64,000 nt of DNA from Streptomyces sp. NBC_00358 (GCF_036099295.1 NZ_CP107976.1:7254001-7318000), one strand, 5' to 3'. Counted from the first letter of the stretch, positions 36,083 through 44,633 are shown. Numbers and translations: made by a program. Notes: a model not told the origin generated them from the sequence alone.

Positions 36083-36845
36083 ACGACGGAGGCCCTGGTA
36101 CCGGACGCGCGCCTACCGCCTGACGCGGACCCTGGTGGTCACCGTCGCACTGGTGGCGGGCGGCGTCTGGTGGGCGGGGGACGGCGAGCCCGCCGGCCCG
36201 GTGGCGTCCGGCGTCGTACGCGACGCCGGTGCCGCCTCCCCCGCTCCGGCCGGTAGGGCGGGCGCCGGCCACGCGCCGGACGCCCGCCCCGGCGGTGACG
36301 CACCCGGCTCCCGGCCGCACCGCCCCCCGGCCGCCCGTCCGGCCCGGCCCGCGTCCGAGCCCACGCCGCTGCCGCGCTCCCGGGCCGCCTCCCTGCGCAT
36401 TCCCTCCCTCGGCCTCGACGCGCCGGTCGTCGGCCTCCGGCTCGACCGCGACCGGAAGCTCACCACGCCGCCCATGGACCAGCCGAAACTCGTCGGCTGG
36501 TACACGGACGGTCCCACGCCCGGCGAACGCGGCACGGCCCTCGTCGTCGGCCACCGCGACACCCGGACGGGACCCGCCGTCTTCGCCCCGCTCGAACGGA
36601 TCCGGCCCGGGGCGCGCGTGGAGGCCCGGCGCGTGGACGGCCGCGTCGCCGTCTATACGGTCGACGCCGTACGCACGTACGCGAAGGCGCACTTCCCCGA
36701 CCAGGAGGTGTACGGGAACCGCGGGCGGCCCGAACTCCGGCTGATCACCTGTGGCGGCGCCTTCGACAGGAAGACCGGATACGCCGCCAACGTCATCGCC
36801 TTCGCCCACCTCACGGTGATCCGGGGCCGGACCGGCACCCGGTGA
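36069..36845 (+). CDS. Class F-type sortase
   Basis: The 258-residue transpeptidase has an N-terminal membrane anchor (about residues 19-36), a Pro/Ala/Arg-rich spacer to about residue 105, and the sortase beta-barrel after it. The catalytic residues are His162 in VVGHRDT and Cys228 in RLITCGGAFD. The following FDRKTGYAANVIAFAHL has the pattern typical of class F enzymes of actinobacteria, with Arg234 a possible third catalytic residue. The start codon overlaps the end of the secreted-protein gene by 14 bases, so the two are co-translated and probably act together. Confidence 0.88.
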   Translation: MAPRRRRRPWYRTRAYRLTRTLVVTVALVAGGVWWAGDGEPAGPVASGVVRDAGAASPAPAGRAGAGHAPDARPGGDAPGSRPHRPPAARPARPASEPTPLPRSRAASLRIPSLGLDAPVVGLRLDRDRKLTTPPMDQPKLVGWYTDGPTPGERGTALVVGHRDTRTGPAVFAPLERIRPGARVEARRVDGRVAVYTVDAVRTYAKAHFPDQEVYGNRGRPELRLITCGGAFDRKTGYAANVIAFAHLTVIRGRTGTR

Positions 36846-36853
36846 GACGCGCC

Positions 36854-36897
36854 GCCGGGCACCGGACCCGGGCGCCCGGCCAGGGCCGGTGCCCGGC
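36854..36897 (+). terminator. Hairpin terminator after the sortase gene
   Basis: GCCGGGCACCGG (36854-36865) pairs perfectly with CCGGTGCCCGGC (36886-36897) across a 20-base GC-rich loop. It begins eight bases after the sortase stop codon. A stable stem without a T-run is usual for terminators in this genus. Confidence 0.65.
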
Positions 36898-37083
36898 GCC
36901 GGCCCGACCGGTATCCGATCGTCCGTTTCCGCCCGTACCGAACCGGCCCGTCCGATACCGCCGAGTGTCTTCCCCCGGGTGTGTGCGGTCCGTTAGCTTC
37001 CGTGACTCAAGGTCCCGTACGACCCGTACGGGACGACCGGCCGCGGAGCACCAGCGCCTTGCACGCCCCCGGGGGCACCTGTC

Positions 37084-38427
37084 ATGACACGCGCCATCTC
37101 CCTGCACCACGTCAGCAAGTCGTACACCCGCGGGGCCCGCGTGGTGGAACGGCTCTCGCTGGACATCCGGCCCGGCGAATTCCTCGTCCTGCTCGGCCCC
37201 TCCGGCTGCGGCAAGTCGACCGTGCTGAGGATGATCGCGGGGCTGGAGGAGGTCACCGAGGGCGAGGTGCGGCTGGACGGGGAGTACGCCAACGACCTGC
37301 CGCCGTCCGAGCGGAACATGGCGATGGTGTTCCAGAACTTCGCCCTCTACCCGAGCATGACCAGCCGCGACAACATCGGCTTCCCGCTGCGCATCGAGAC
37401 GCCCGGCGAGGACCCGCGCGCCCGGGTGGACGCCACCGCGCGGATGCTCGGCATCCAGGATCTCCTGGACCGCTTCCCCAACCAGCTCTCCGGCGGCGAG
37501 CGGCAGCGCGTCGCGATGGGCCGGGCGATAGCCCGCCACCCCTCCGCCTTCCTGATGGACGAGCCGCTGTCCAACCTCGACGCCAAACTCCGCAACCACC
37601 TGCGGGCCGAGATCTCCCGGCTCACCAGGGACCTGGGCGCCACCACGGTCTACGTCACCCACGACCAGGCCGAGGCCATGTCGCTCGGCGACCGGGTCGC
37701 CGTGCTGCGCGGTGGAGTCCTCCAGCAACTGGGCACGCCCCGCACGGTCTACGGACTGCCCGCGAACGTCTTCGTCGCCGCGTTCATCGGCACCCCCCGG
37801 ATCAACCTGCTGCGCGGGCTCGTCCGGGCCCCGCTCGACGGGGCCATGACGATCAGCCTCGGCAAGCAGTATCTGCGGCTGCCCGAACCCCTGTGCCTGG
37901 ACCACCAGTTGCTCCGGGTGCAGCAGGGCCGTGAGGTGATCGTCGGGCTGCGCTCCGAGGCCGTCCGGCTCGCCAGGCCCTCCGAGGCGCGGCCCGGCGA
38001 GGTGGCGATCAGCGGCCTGGTCGAGCATGTCGAGTTCCAGGGGCACGAGGTCCTCGTCCACTTCAACACGGGCTCGCGGCCCGCCTTCGTGCCGGACCTG
38101 GAGTCGCCGCGGCCGACGCGGGCGACGCGTCGGCGTCGGCGGGACGGCACCGTCCTGGACCGGCTCCGGGGGCGCGCCGGGGCGCTGCGGGCCGGGCCGG
38201 TCGTCGTCCTCGACCATCCCTCGGACGCGGAGACCGATCTTCCCGGACAGACACCGCCCGAGGGCCGGCTGCCCGGCGATCTGGTGGTGCGCACCACGCC
38301 GGACATCGAACTCCGCCACGGCATGCAGGTCCCGCTCCTCGTGGACATCGCCCATCTGTTCGTCTTCGACCGGAACGGCGAACGGATCTGCCCGGCACCG
38401 GCGCGGCTGCCCGATCTGGAGGAGTGA
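37084..38427 (+). CDS. Orphan sugar-type ABC transporter ATPase (MsiK/UgpC-like)
   Basis: The 447-residue protein is a CUT1-type ABC ATPase. It has Walker A GPSGCGKST (about residues 39-47), Q-loop VFQNFALYP, signature LSGGERQRVA, Walker B AFLMDEPLSNLDAK and the His switch VYVTHDQAEA. The C-terminal regulatory domain (OB/TOBE) starts near residue 240. It contains an unusual Arg-rich, low-complexity insert at about 335-380 (ATRRRRRDGTVLDRLRGRAG). There is no permease or binding protein gene nearby, which suggests it energises several distant sugar importers, as MsiK does. Compared with MsiK (about 378 residues) it is longer and probably a paralogue. Confidence 0.88.
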   Translation: MTRAISLHHVSKSYTRGARVVERLSLDIRPGEFLVLLGPSGCGKSTVLRMIAGLEEVTEGEVRLDGEYANDLPPSERNMAMVFQNFALYPSMTSRDNIGFPLRIETPGEDPRARVDATARMLGIQDLLDRFPNQLSGGERQRVAMGRAIARHPSAFLMDEPLSNLDAKLRNHLRAEISRLTRDLGATTVYVTHDQAEAMSLGDRVAVLRGGVLQQLGTPRTVYGLPANVFVAAFIGTPRINLLRGLVRAPLDGAMTISLGKQYLRLPEPLCLDHQLLRVQQGREVIVGLRSEAVRLARPSEARPGEVAISGLVEHVEFQGHEVLVHFNTGSRPAFVPDLESPRPTRATRRRRRDGTVLDRLRGRAGALRAGPVVVLDHPSDAETDLPGQTPPEGRLPGDLVVRTTPDIELRHGMQVPLLVDIAHLFVFDRNGERICPAPARLPDLEE

Positions 38428-38472
38428 GCACCGGGCGGGGCCTCCCGCGCGGCGGGTCCCCCTGGCGCCGCA

Positions 38473-38491
38473 AAACTATCACCGCTAGTTT
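38473..38491. promoter_or_regulatory. Putative TetR operator before the aldehyde dehydrogenase operon
   Basis: AAACTA-TCACCGC-TAGTTT is a 19-base palindrome with perfect 6-base arms, 39 bases upstream of the aldehyde dehydrogenase start. The same arrangement (AAACTA-N7-TAATTT) is found between the TetR gene 42319-42969 and the acyl-CoA dehydrogenase gene. Confidence 0.68.
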
Positions 38492-38529
38492 AGGGTGCGG
38501 ACGACGCTGCCCCGCCCGGGAGGAACACG

Positions 38530-39918
38530 ATGAAGGCACATGACGGCATGTACATCGACGGGGCCTGGCGCCCCGCCGCCGGACGGGACACGATCGAGGT
38601 CGTGAACCCGGTCGACGAGCAGGTGATCGGCCGTGTCCCGGCGGGCTCGGCCCTGGACGTCGACACCGCCGTACGCGCCGCCCGCGCCGCGTTCCCCGGC
38701 TGGGCCGCCACCGCGCCCGCCGAGCGGGCCGCCCGGCTGGCCGCGCTCAGGGACGTCCTGGCGGCTCGCAAGGACGAGATCGCCGAGACCGTGACCGCCG
38801 AGCTCGGAGCGCCGCTCGCGTTCTCCCAGGCGGTGCACGCGGGCGTCCCGGTGCTGGTCGCCGGTTCCTACGCCGAGCTGGCGGCGACGTACGCCTTCGA
38901 GGAGAAGGTCGGCAACTCGACCGTCTACCAGGAGCCCGTCGGTGTCGTCGGCGCGATCACGCCCTGGAACTATCCGCTCCACCAGATCGTCGCCAAGGTC
39001 GCCCCCGCGCTCGCCGCGGGCTGCACGGTCGTGCTGAAGCCCGCCGAGGACACCCCGCTCACCGCCCAGCTCTTCGCCGAGGCCGTGGCCGAGGCCGGCG
39101 TCCCGGCCGGTGTCTTCAACCTCGTCACCGGCCTCGGCCCCGTCGCGGGGCAGGCCCTCGCCGAGCATCCGGACGTCGACCTGGTCTCCTTCACCGGCTC
39201 CACCGCGGTCGGCAGGCGGATCGGCGCCACCGCGGGCGCCGCCGTCAAGCGCGTCGCCCTCGAACTCGGCGGCAAGTCCGCCAACGTCATCCTGCCGAGC
39301 GCCGACCTCGCCAAGGCCGTGAACGTCGGCGTCGCCAACGTGATGTCCAACTCCGGCCAGACATGCAGCGCCTGGACCCGCATGCTGGTCCCCGCCGACC
39401 GCTACGACGAGGCGGTCGAACTGGCCGCGGCCGCCGCCGCGAAGTACGGCGACCGGATCGGCCCTGTCGTCAACGCCAAGCAGCGGGACCGGGTGCGCGG
39501 TTACATCGAGAAGGGTGTCGCCGAGGGCGCGCGGCTCGTCGCGGGCGGCCCCGAATCCCCTCGTGAACAGGGCTACTTCATCAGCCCCACCGTCTTCGCC
39601 GACGTCACCGAGCGGATGGCGATCGCGCAGGAGGAGATCTTCGGCCCGGTCCTGTCGATCCTGCGTTACGAGGACGAGGAGGACGCCCTGCGGATCGCCA
39701 ACGGCACCGTCTACGGGCTCGCGGGCGCGGTGTGGGCCGGCGAGGAGTCCGAGGCGGTCGCCTTCGCCCGGCGCCTCGACACCGGCCAGGTCGACATCAA
39801 CGGAGGGCGCTTCAACCCCCTGGCCCCCTTCGGCGGTTACAAGCAGTCGGGCGTCGGGCGCGAACTCGGCGCCCACGGCCTGTCCGAGTACCTCCAGACC
39901 AAGTCCCTCCAGTTCTAG
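38530..39918 (+). CDS. NAD(P)-dependent aldehyde dehydrogenase
   Basis: The 462-residue enzyme oxidises an aldehyde to the acid. The catalytic Glu is in LELGGKSANV, the catalytic Cys in SGQTCSAWTR, and the proton-relay Asn in TPWNYPLHQ. Cofactor-binding FTGSTAVGRRI and the closing NPLAPFGGYKQSGVGRE are typical. It starts 39 bases after a palindromic operator and is followed ten bases later by an alcohol dehydrogenase. Together they may convert an alcohol to acid in two steps. The aldehyde itself is not predictable from motifs. Confidence 0.94.
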   Translation: MKAHDGMYIDGAWRPAAGRDTIEVVNPVDEQVIGRVPAGSALDVDTAVRAARAAFPGWAATAPAERAARLAALRDVLAARKDEIAETVTAELGAPLAFSQAVHAGVPVLVAGSYAELAATYAFEEKVGNSTVYQEPVGVVGAITPWNYPLHQIVAKVAPALAAGCTVVLKPAEDTPLTAQLFAEAVAEAGVPAGVFNLVTGLGPVAGQALAEHPDVDLVSFTGSTAVGRRIGATAGAAVKRVALELGGKSANVILPSADLAKAVNVGVANVMSNSGQTCSAWTRMLVPADRYDEAVELAAAAAAKYGDRIGPVVNAKQRDRVRGYIEKGVAEGARLVAGGPESPREQGYFISPTVFADVTERMAIAQEEIFGPVLSILRYEDEEDALRIANGTVYGLAGAVWAGEESEAVAFARRLDTGQVDINGGRFNPLAPFGGYKQSGVGRELGAHGLSEYLQTKSLQF

Positions 39919-39928
39919 GAGCGTTCAC

Positions 39929-41011
39929 GTGGTTCGCGCCGCTGTCCTTCCCGCCGTGGGTGCCCCGCTGGAGATCGCCGAGATCGAACTCCCCGACCCG
40001 GGACCGGGCCGGGTCCGAGTCCGGCTGGCCGCCGCCGGGGTCTGCCACTCCGACCTGTCCCTCTCCAACGGCACCATGCGGGTGCCGGTGCCCGCCGTCC
40101 TCGGACATGAGGGCGCCGGTACCGTCGTCGCGGTCGGCGAAGGCGTCACCCAGGTCGCGCCCGGCTCCCGAGTTGTCCTCAACTGGGCTCCCTCGTGCGG
40201 GACTTGCCACGCCTGCTCACTCGGCGAGGTATGGCTGTGCGCCGACGCGCTGACCGGCGCGGGAAGTGTGTACGCCCGTCGCGCCTCCGACGGGAGCGAT
40301 CTGCACCCGGGCCTGAACGTCGCCGCCTTCGCGGAGGAGACGGTGGTGCCGGTGTCCTGCCTGCTGCCCGCCCCGGACGGCATCCCGCTCACCGAGGCCG
40401 CCCTGCTCGGCTGCGCGGTCCTCACCGGATACGGCGCCGTCCACCACTCCGCCAAGGTCCGGCCCGGCGAGACCGTCGCCGTGTTCGGCGTCGGCGGGGT
40501 CGGGCTCGCGGCGCTGCAGGCCGCCCGGATCGCGGGCGCCTCGAAGATCGTCGCGGTCGACGTCTCACCCGAGAAGGAGGGGCTCGCCCGCGAGGCCGGG
40601 GCCACCGACTACGTCGTCGCCTCCGACACCACCGCCCGTGACATCCGCGCCCTGACCGGCAAACAGGGCGTCGACGTCGCCGTCGAATGCGTCGGCCGAG
40701 CCGTCACCATCCGCACCGCCTGGGATTCGACCCGGCGCGGCGGCCGCACCACGGTCGTCGGTATCGGGGGCAAGGACCAGCAGGTCACCTTCAACGCCCT
40801 GGAGATCTTCCACTGGGGCAGGACCCTCGCGGGCTGTGTGTACGGCAATTCCGACCCGGCCCGCGATCTGCCGGTGCTCGCCGACCACGTCCGCGCGGGC
40901 CGCCTGGACCTCGGCGGCCTGGTCACCGACCGCATCGCCCTGGACGGCATCCCGGCGGCCTTCGACAACATGATCGCGGGCAAGGGAGGGCGGGCGCTGG
41001 TGGTCTTCTAG
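39929..41011 (+). CDS. Zinc-dependent alcohol dehydrogenase
   Basis: The 360-residue enzyme is a medium-chain dehydrogenase. Catalytic zinc ligands are Cys in GVCHSDL, His in GHEGAGTV and Cys in LLGCAVLTGYGA. The four structural-zinc cysteines lie in CGTCHACSLGEVWLC. The NAD fold shows VFGVGGVGLAA and VAVDVSPEK, where the Asp suggests NAD preference. It starts with GTG ten bases after the aldehyde dehydrogenase stop, so the pair is an operon. It lacks the long insertion of mammalian-type enzymes and resembles the class III/aryl-alcohol branch. Confidence 0.93.
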   Translation: MVRAAVLPAVGAPLEIAEIELPDPGPGRVRVRLAAAGVCHSDLSLSNGTMRVPVPAVLGHEGAGTVVAVGEGVTQVAPGSRVVLNWAPSCGTCHACSLGEVWLCADALTGAGSVYARRASDGSDLHPGLNVAAFAEETVVPVSCLLPAPDGIPLTEAALLGCAVLTGYGAVHHSAKVRPGETVAVFGVGGVGLAALQAARIAGASKIVAVDVSPEKEGLAREAGATDYVVASDTTARDIRALTGKQGVDVAVECVGRAVTIRTAWDSTRRGGRTTVVGIGGKDQQVTFNALEIFHWGRTLAGCVYGNSDPARDLPVLADHVRAGRLDLGGLVTDRIALDGIPAAFDNMIAGKGGRALVVF

Positions 41012-41126
41012 GGCGCCAGGCGTGCCAGGCCCGCCAGGCGTCGCGGGCCGGACGGGACTTCCGAAACACGCCCTGGGCCCCCGGGCCGCCCTGGAGGGGC
41101 CTGCCCCACCCCAAGGCGGCCCGGGG

Positions 41127-42173
41127 TCAGGCCTGTTCGGCCCGGGACTCCGGTGCCGCGCCCGTCGAGGACAAGGGAGTCGCGGTACCAGCGGCGGGGG
41201 CGGCGTCCGTCCCTGCCGGTGGCGCGTCCGTCGGTCCGGCGACCGAGTCCGGGACGGGCGCCGACGCCGTACGCCGCCGGGGCCTGGAGCGCGACACCGC
41301 CACGCCCGCCAGGCACAGCGCCCCGCCCGCCAGCGTCAGCAGCCCCGGGACCTCGTCGAGGAAGAGCCAGGACATCAGCACCACCAGGGCGGGCACCGCG
41401 TACGTCGTCGCGCCCATCCGGCTGGCGCTCGTCCGGGCGAGGGCGTACGCCCAGGTCGTGAACGCCAGCGCGGTCGGGAAGACGCCCAGGTAGACCATGT
41501 CGAGGGTGGCCGGGAGAGGAGCGGCGGCCGCGTCGTGGACGAGCTGTCCCGTGAACGGCAGACACACCACGGCCCCGACCAGACAGCCGTAGGCCGTCAC
41601 CTGGAGCACGCTCGCGCGCCCGAGCGCCGGCTTCTGCGCGACGACCCCTCCGGCGTACGCGACGGCGGCGAGCAGGCACAGCACGACACCGAGCACCGAG
41701 GAACCGCCGCCGCCGGACATCGAGAGCCCCACCGCGACCGCCCCCGCGAACGACACCGCCATGCCGGCGAGCAGCCGCGGCGGCATGGCGTCCCCGAGCA
41801 GCCGGGCGCCCAGCAGGGCGATCAGGATCGGGCCGATGTTCACCACCAGCGCCGCCGTACCCGCGTCCACCTGCTGCTCGCCCCAGTTCAGGGCCACCAT
41901 GTAGAACCCGAACCACAGCACCCCGGATATCGCGATGCCGCGCCAGGCGCCGCGCGGCGGCAGCCCCTCGCCGCGCACGACACAGACGGCGCCGAGCACC
42001 AGAGCTCCCGCGAGCAGACGTCCGAGGGCGAGCGCGCCGGGCGAGTAGGCGGCACCCGCGCTGCGGATCGCGACGAACGCGGAGGCCCACAGCCCCACGG
42101 TGACGGTGGCCGCACCGGCGGCGAGCAACTGCGGACGCCGGTCGACCGGCGCGCTGCGGGAGATGTTCGTCAT
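41127..42173 (-). CDS. EamA/DMT-family exporter
   Basis: The 348-residue protein has ten predicted membrane helices in two EamA halves. The first half begins LLAAGAATVTVGLWASAFVAIRSA and the second VLQVTAYGCLVGAVVCL. Each half ends with the typical pattern, for example YLGVFPTALAFTTWAYALARTSASRMGATTYAVPALVVLMSWLFLDEVPG. The C-terminal 40 residues are a Pro/Ala/Thr-rich cytoplasmic tail. The ATG at 42173 is used; the open frame extends upstream but loses family similarity. Substrates of the family include amino acids and metabolites; here it is unknown. Confidence 0.88.
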   Translation of the reverse strand: MTNISRSAPVDRRPQLLAAGAATVTVGLWASAFVAIRSAGAAYSPGALALGRLLAGALVLGAVCVVRGEGLPPRGAWRGIAISGVLWFGFYMVALNWGEQQVDAGTAALVVNIGPILIALLGARLLGDAMPPRLLAGMAVSFAGAVAVGLSMSGGGGSSVLGVVLCLLAAVAYAGGVVAQKPALGRASVLQVTAYGCLVGAVVCLPFTGQLVHDAAAAPLPATLDMVYLGVFPTALAFTTWAYALARTSASRMGATTYAVPALVVLMSWLFLDEVPGLLTLAGGALCLAGVAVSRSRPRRRTASAPVPDSVAGPTDAPPAGTDAAPAAGTATPLSSTGAAPESRAEQA

Positions 42174-42318
42174 GCTCTTGAGACTAGGCGGGGCGAGGAG
42201 ATCGGTCGCGCGGATTTCGGACCCGGAGGTCGTGGGCGCACAGGGGGAGGAACCCCAGCTCAGCCCGGCGCGGGCGGCCGGCACGAGTCCGCTCGGGCTT
42301 CCCGGGCGTCCAGCCCGG

Positions 42319-42969
42319 TCAGGCCTCCTGGGCCAGCCCCGCGTACTGCACCGCCAGGCCGTCCAGCAGCGCGCCGAGCCCCGTCTCGAAGGCCCGCTCG
42401 TCGATCTTCTCCTGCTGTTCGGCGAGGAGGTGCGCCTGCCCCAGATGGGGATAGTCGGCGGGGTCGTACGCGCTCTCGTCGTCCACGAAACCCCCGGCGA
42501 ACGACCCCAGCGCGGACCCCATGATGAAGTACCGCATCAGCGCCCCGATCGAGGTGGCCTGGCTCGGCGGCCAGCCCGCGTCGACCATGGCCCCGAAGAC
42601 GGCGTCGGCGAGCCGCAGTCCGGCAGGCCGGCGGCCCGGACCGCGCGCGAGGACCGGGACGATGTTCGGATGGTCGCGCAGGGCGGCACGGTAGGAGACG
42701 GCCCAGTCGTGCAGCGAGGTCCGCCAGTCGCGACCGTCCTCGAACATCGACAGGTCGACCTGTCCGCTCACCGAGTCCGCGACCGCTTCCAGGATCTGGT
42801 CCTTGGTGCGGAAGTGGTTGTAGAGGGAGGGTCCGCTCACCCCGAGCTCCGCGGCGAGCCGGCGGGTCGAGACGGCCGGCAGCCCCTCGGTGTCCACCAG
42901 GGCCCGCGCCGTCTCGACGATGCGGTCGGTGCTGAGGAGGGGCTTGCGCGGTCGGGCCATGGCGCACAT
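42319..42969 (-). CDS. TetR-family regulator, likely controlling neighbouring oxidation genes
   Basis: The 216-residue protein has the TetR helix-turn-helix at about residues 14-60 (DRIVETARALVDTEGLPAVSTRRLAAELGVSGPSLYNHFRTKDQI). A TetR_C ligand domain follows with RYFIMGSALGSFAGGFVDD. The start may be the Met at 42969 or 42960 (MARPRKPLL). The gene is divergent from an acyl-CoA dehydrogenase; a 19-base palindrome lies between them and a matching one precedes the aldehyde dehydrogenase operon at 38530. I infer that it represses itself and both catabolic units, with an acid or acyl-CoA as inducer. Confidence 0.87.
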   Translation of the reverse strand: MCAMARPRKPLLSTDRIVETARALVDTEGLPAVSTRRLAAELGVSGPSLYNHFRTKDQILEAVADSVSGQVDLSMFEDGRDWRTSLHDWAVSYRAALRDHPNIVPVLARGPGRRPAGLRLADAVFGAMVDAGWPPSQATSIGALMRYFIMGSALGSFAGGFVDDESAYDPADYPHLGQAHLLAEQQEKIDERAFETGLGALLDGLAVQYAGLAQEA

Positions 42970-42986
42970 AGTAGGGCTGCACCAGT

Positions 42987-43005
42987 AAACTAGCAGTGCT
43001 AATTT
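42987..43005. promoter_or_regulatory. Putative operator shared by TetR and acyl-CoA dehydrogenase
   Basis: AAACTA-GCAGTGC-TAATTT is a near-perfect 19-base palindrome whose core TAGCAGTGCTA is exact. It lies 17 bases from the TetR start and 45 bases from the acyl-CoA dehydrogenase start, so one bound repressor could block both promoters. It matches the site at 38473-38491. Confidence 0.72.
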
Positions 43006-43049
43006 AAATGTACGGCTTTCAAAGTCCGCTATCTGTGGGGTGACCCGGC

Positions 43050-44201
43050 ATGAACCTTGGGCTCAGCGATGAGCAGACCGCCGTCCGGCAGCTCGCCCAG
43101 GACTTCGTGCGCCGCGAGATCGCCCCGCACGTCGTCGAGTGGGACCGCGCGGAGGACGTCGACCGGTCCATCGTGAAGAAGCTCGGCGAGGTCGGCTTCC
43201 TCGGCCTCACCGTCGACGAGGAGTACGGCGGCAGCGGCGGCGACCACCTCGCGTACTGCCTGGTCACCGAGGAACTGGGGCGCGGCGACTCCTCCGTGCG
43301 CGGAATCGTCTCCGTCTCGCTCGGGCTCGTCGCCAAGACCGTCGCGTCCTGGGGGGGCGAGGAGCAGAAGCGGCGGTGGCTGCCGGGGCTGACCTCCGGC
43401 GAGTACGTCGGCTGCTTCGGACTCACCGAGCCGGGCACCGGCTCCGACGCGGGCCAGTTGTCGACACGGGCCGTACGCGACGGCGGCGACTACGTCATCA
43501 ACGGCACCAAGATGTTCATCACGAACGGCACCTGGGCCGATGTGGTGCTCCTCTTCGCCCGCTCCACGGACGCCCCGGGCCACAAGGGCGTCTCCGCCTT
43601 CCTGGTGCCGGCCGACACCCCCGGTCTGAGCCGCCGCACCATCCACGGCAAGCTCGGGCTGCGCGGCCAGGCCACCGCCGAACTCGCCTTCGAGGACGTG
43701 CGCGTTCCGGCGAGCGCCATGCTGGCCCCCGAGGGCAAGGGCTTCGCCGTCGCCATGTCCGCGCTGGCCAAGGGCCGGATGTCGGTGGCCGCCGGCTGTG
43801 TCGGCATCGCCCAGGCCGCGCTGGACGCGGCGGTGACGTACGCGACCGAGCGCGAGCAGTTCGGCAAGACCATCGCGCACCACCAGCTCGTCCAGGAACT
43901 GCTCAGCGACATCGCCGTCGACGTGGACGCGGCGCGGCTGCTCACCTGGCGCGTCGCCGATCTCATAGACCGCGGGCTGCCGTTCGCGACGGAGTCCTCG
44001 AAGGCCAAGCTGTTCGCGTCCGAGGCCGCCGTGCGCGCCGCGAACAACGCCCTCCAGGTCTACGGGGGTTACGGCTACATCGACGAGTACCCGGTCGGCA
44101 AACTGCTGCGCGACGCCCGCGTGATGACCCTCTACGAGGGCACCAGTCAGATCCAGAAACTGGTGATCGGGCGCGCGCTGACGGGTGTCTCGGCGTTCTG
44201 A
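43050..44201 (+). CDS. Acyl-CoA dehydrogenase
   Basis: This FAD enzyme introduces the alpha-beta double bond in an acyl-CoA. At 383 residues it is standard length. The flavin and substrate signatures are CFGLTEPGTGSDAG and the C-terminal MTLYEGTSQIQKLVIGRAL, whose Glu is the catalytic base in the short/medium-chain group. The region TYATEREQFGKTIAHHQLVQ is also typical. It is divergent from a TetR gene with a shared operator. No electron-transfer flavoprotein genes are in the window. Confidence 0.94.
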   Translation: MNLGLSDEQTAVRQLAQDFVRREIAPHVVEWDRAEDVDRSIVKKLGEVGFLGLTVDEEYGGSGGDHLAYCLVTEELGRGDSSVRGIVSVSLGLVAKTVASWGGEEQKRRWLPGLTSGEYVGCFGLTEPGTGSDAGQLSTRAVRDGGDYVINGTKMFITNGTWADVVLLFARSTDAPGHKGVSAFLVPADTPGLSRRTIHGKLGLRGQATAELAFEDVRVPASAMLAPEGKGFAVAMSALAKGRMSVAAGCVGIAQAALDAAVTYATEREQFGKTIAHHQLVQELLSDIAVDVDAARLLTWRVADLIDRGLPFATESSKAKLFASEAAVRAANNALQVYGGYGYIDEYPVGKLLRDARVMTLYEGTSQIQKLVIGRALTGVSAF

Positions 44202-44295
44202 CCCCGAGTCGCGCGAGCGGGCGCGTACAGGTCGGAGTGGGTCCGGGTCCGAGTGGGCACGTGTCCGAGTGAGTACGTGTCTGAGTACGACGACG

Positions 44296-44315
44296 GATGT
44301 GGCGGCGGCCACATC
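44296..44315 (+). promoter_or_regulatory. Tight hairpin upstream of the YiaA-like gene
   Basis: GATGTGGC-GGCG-GCCACATC forms a perfect 8-base stem with a 4-base loop, 16 bases before the ATG at 44332. No clear ribosome site lies between it and the start codon. It could be a terminator for the acyl-CoA dehydrogenase, an operator, or a leader structure. Confidence 0.5.
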
Positions 44316-44331
44316 CGCCGATCCTTGTCCC

Positions 44332-44586
44332 ATGACCGAGACACCCGTCAAACAGCAGAACACGGCCGCCTTCTACGGTCAGGCCGTGGCGTCGTTCTCC
44401 GTCGCGATGGCCGCCACCGCGCTCGGCATCTTCAAGCTCCAGGCCGACGCGTGGGTGCGGGGCTTCCTGGCCGTCGCCGTCCTCTATCTGGTCACCTCCT
44501 CCTTCACCCTGGCCAAGGTCATCCGTGACCGCCAGGACGGGCCCCGCCCGGGCGCCCGGGTCTACGACCCTTTCGAGAAGCTCTGA
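44332..44586 (+). CDS. YiaA/YiaB-type two-helix inner membrane protein
   Basis: The 84-residue protein has two membrane helices (AVASFSVAMAATALGIFKL and WVRGFLAVAVLYLVTSSFTLAKVI) joined by a short loop, then a charged tail RDRQDGPRPGARVYDPFEKL. This matches the YiaAB domain, which has no defined function. The FYGQAVASF start of the first helix is typical. The start codon is chosen from the family beginning; the frame is open upstream to 44185 through repetitive GTCCGAGT words that are unlikely to code. Confidence 0.8.
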   Translation: MTETPVKQQNTAAFYGQAVASFSVAMAATALGIFKLQADAWVRGFLAVAVLYLVTSSFTLAKVIRDRQDGPRPGARVYDPFEKL

Positions 44587-44617
44587 GCCCCGCCCGGCCA
44601 TGACCTGGCCGAAGACG

Positions 44618-44633
44618 CTAAGCGCTCGCTCAG
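44618..44633. promoter_or_regulatory. Putative TetR operator (autoregulatory)
   Basis: CTAAGCGCTCGCTCAG is a 16-base imperfect palindrome, 12 of 16 positions symmetrical. It lies 50 bases before the TetR gene start at 44683. A closely related site (CTAAGCGACTGCTTAG) lies before the MaoC gene. Confidence 0.66.
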
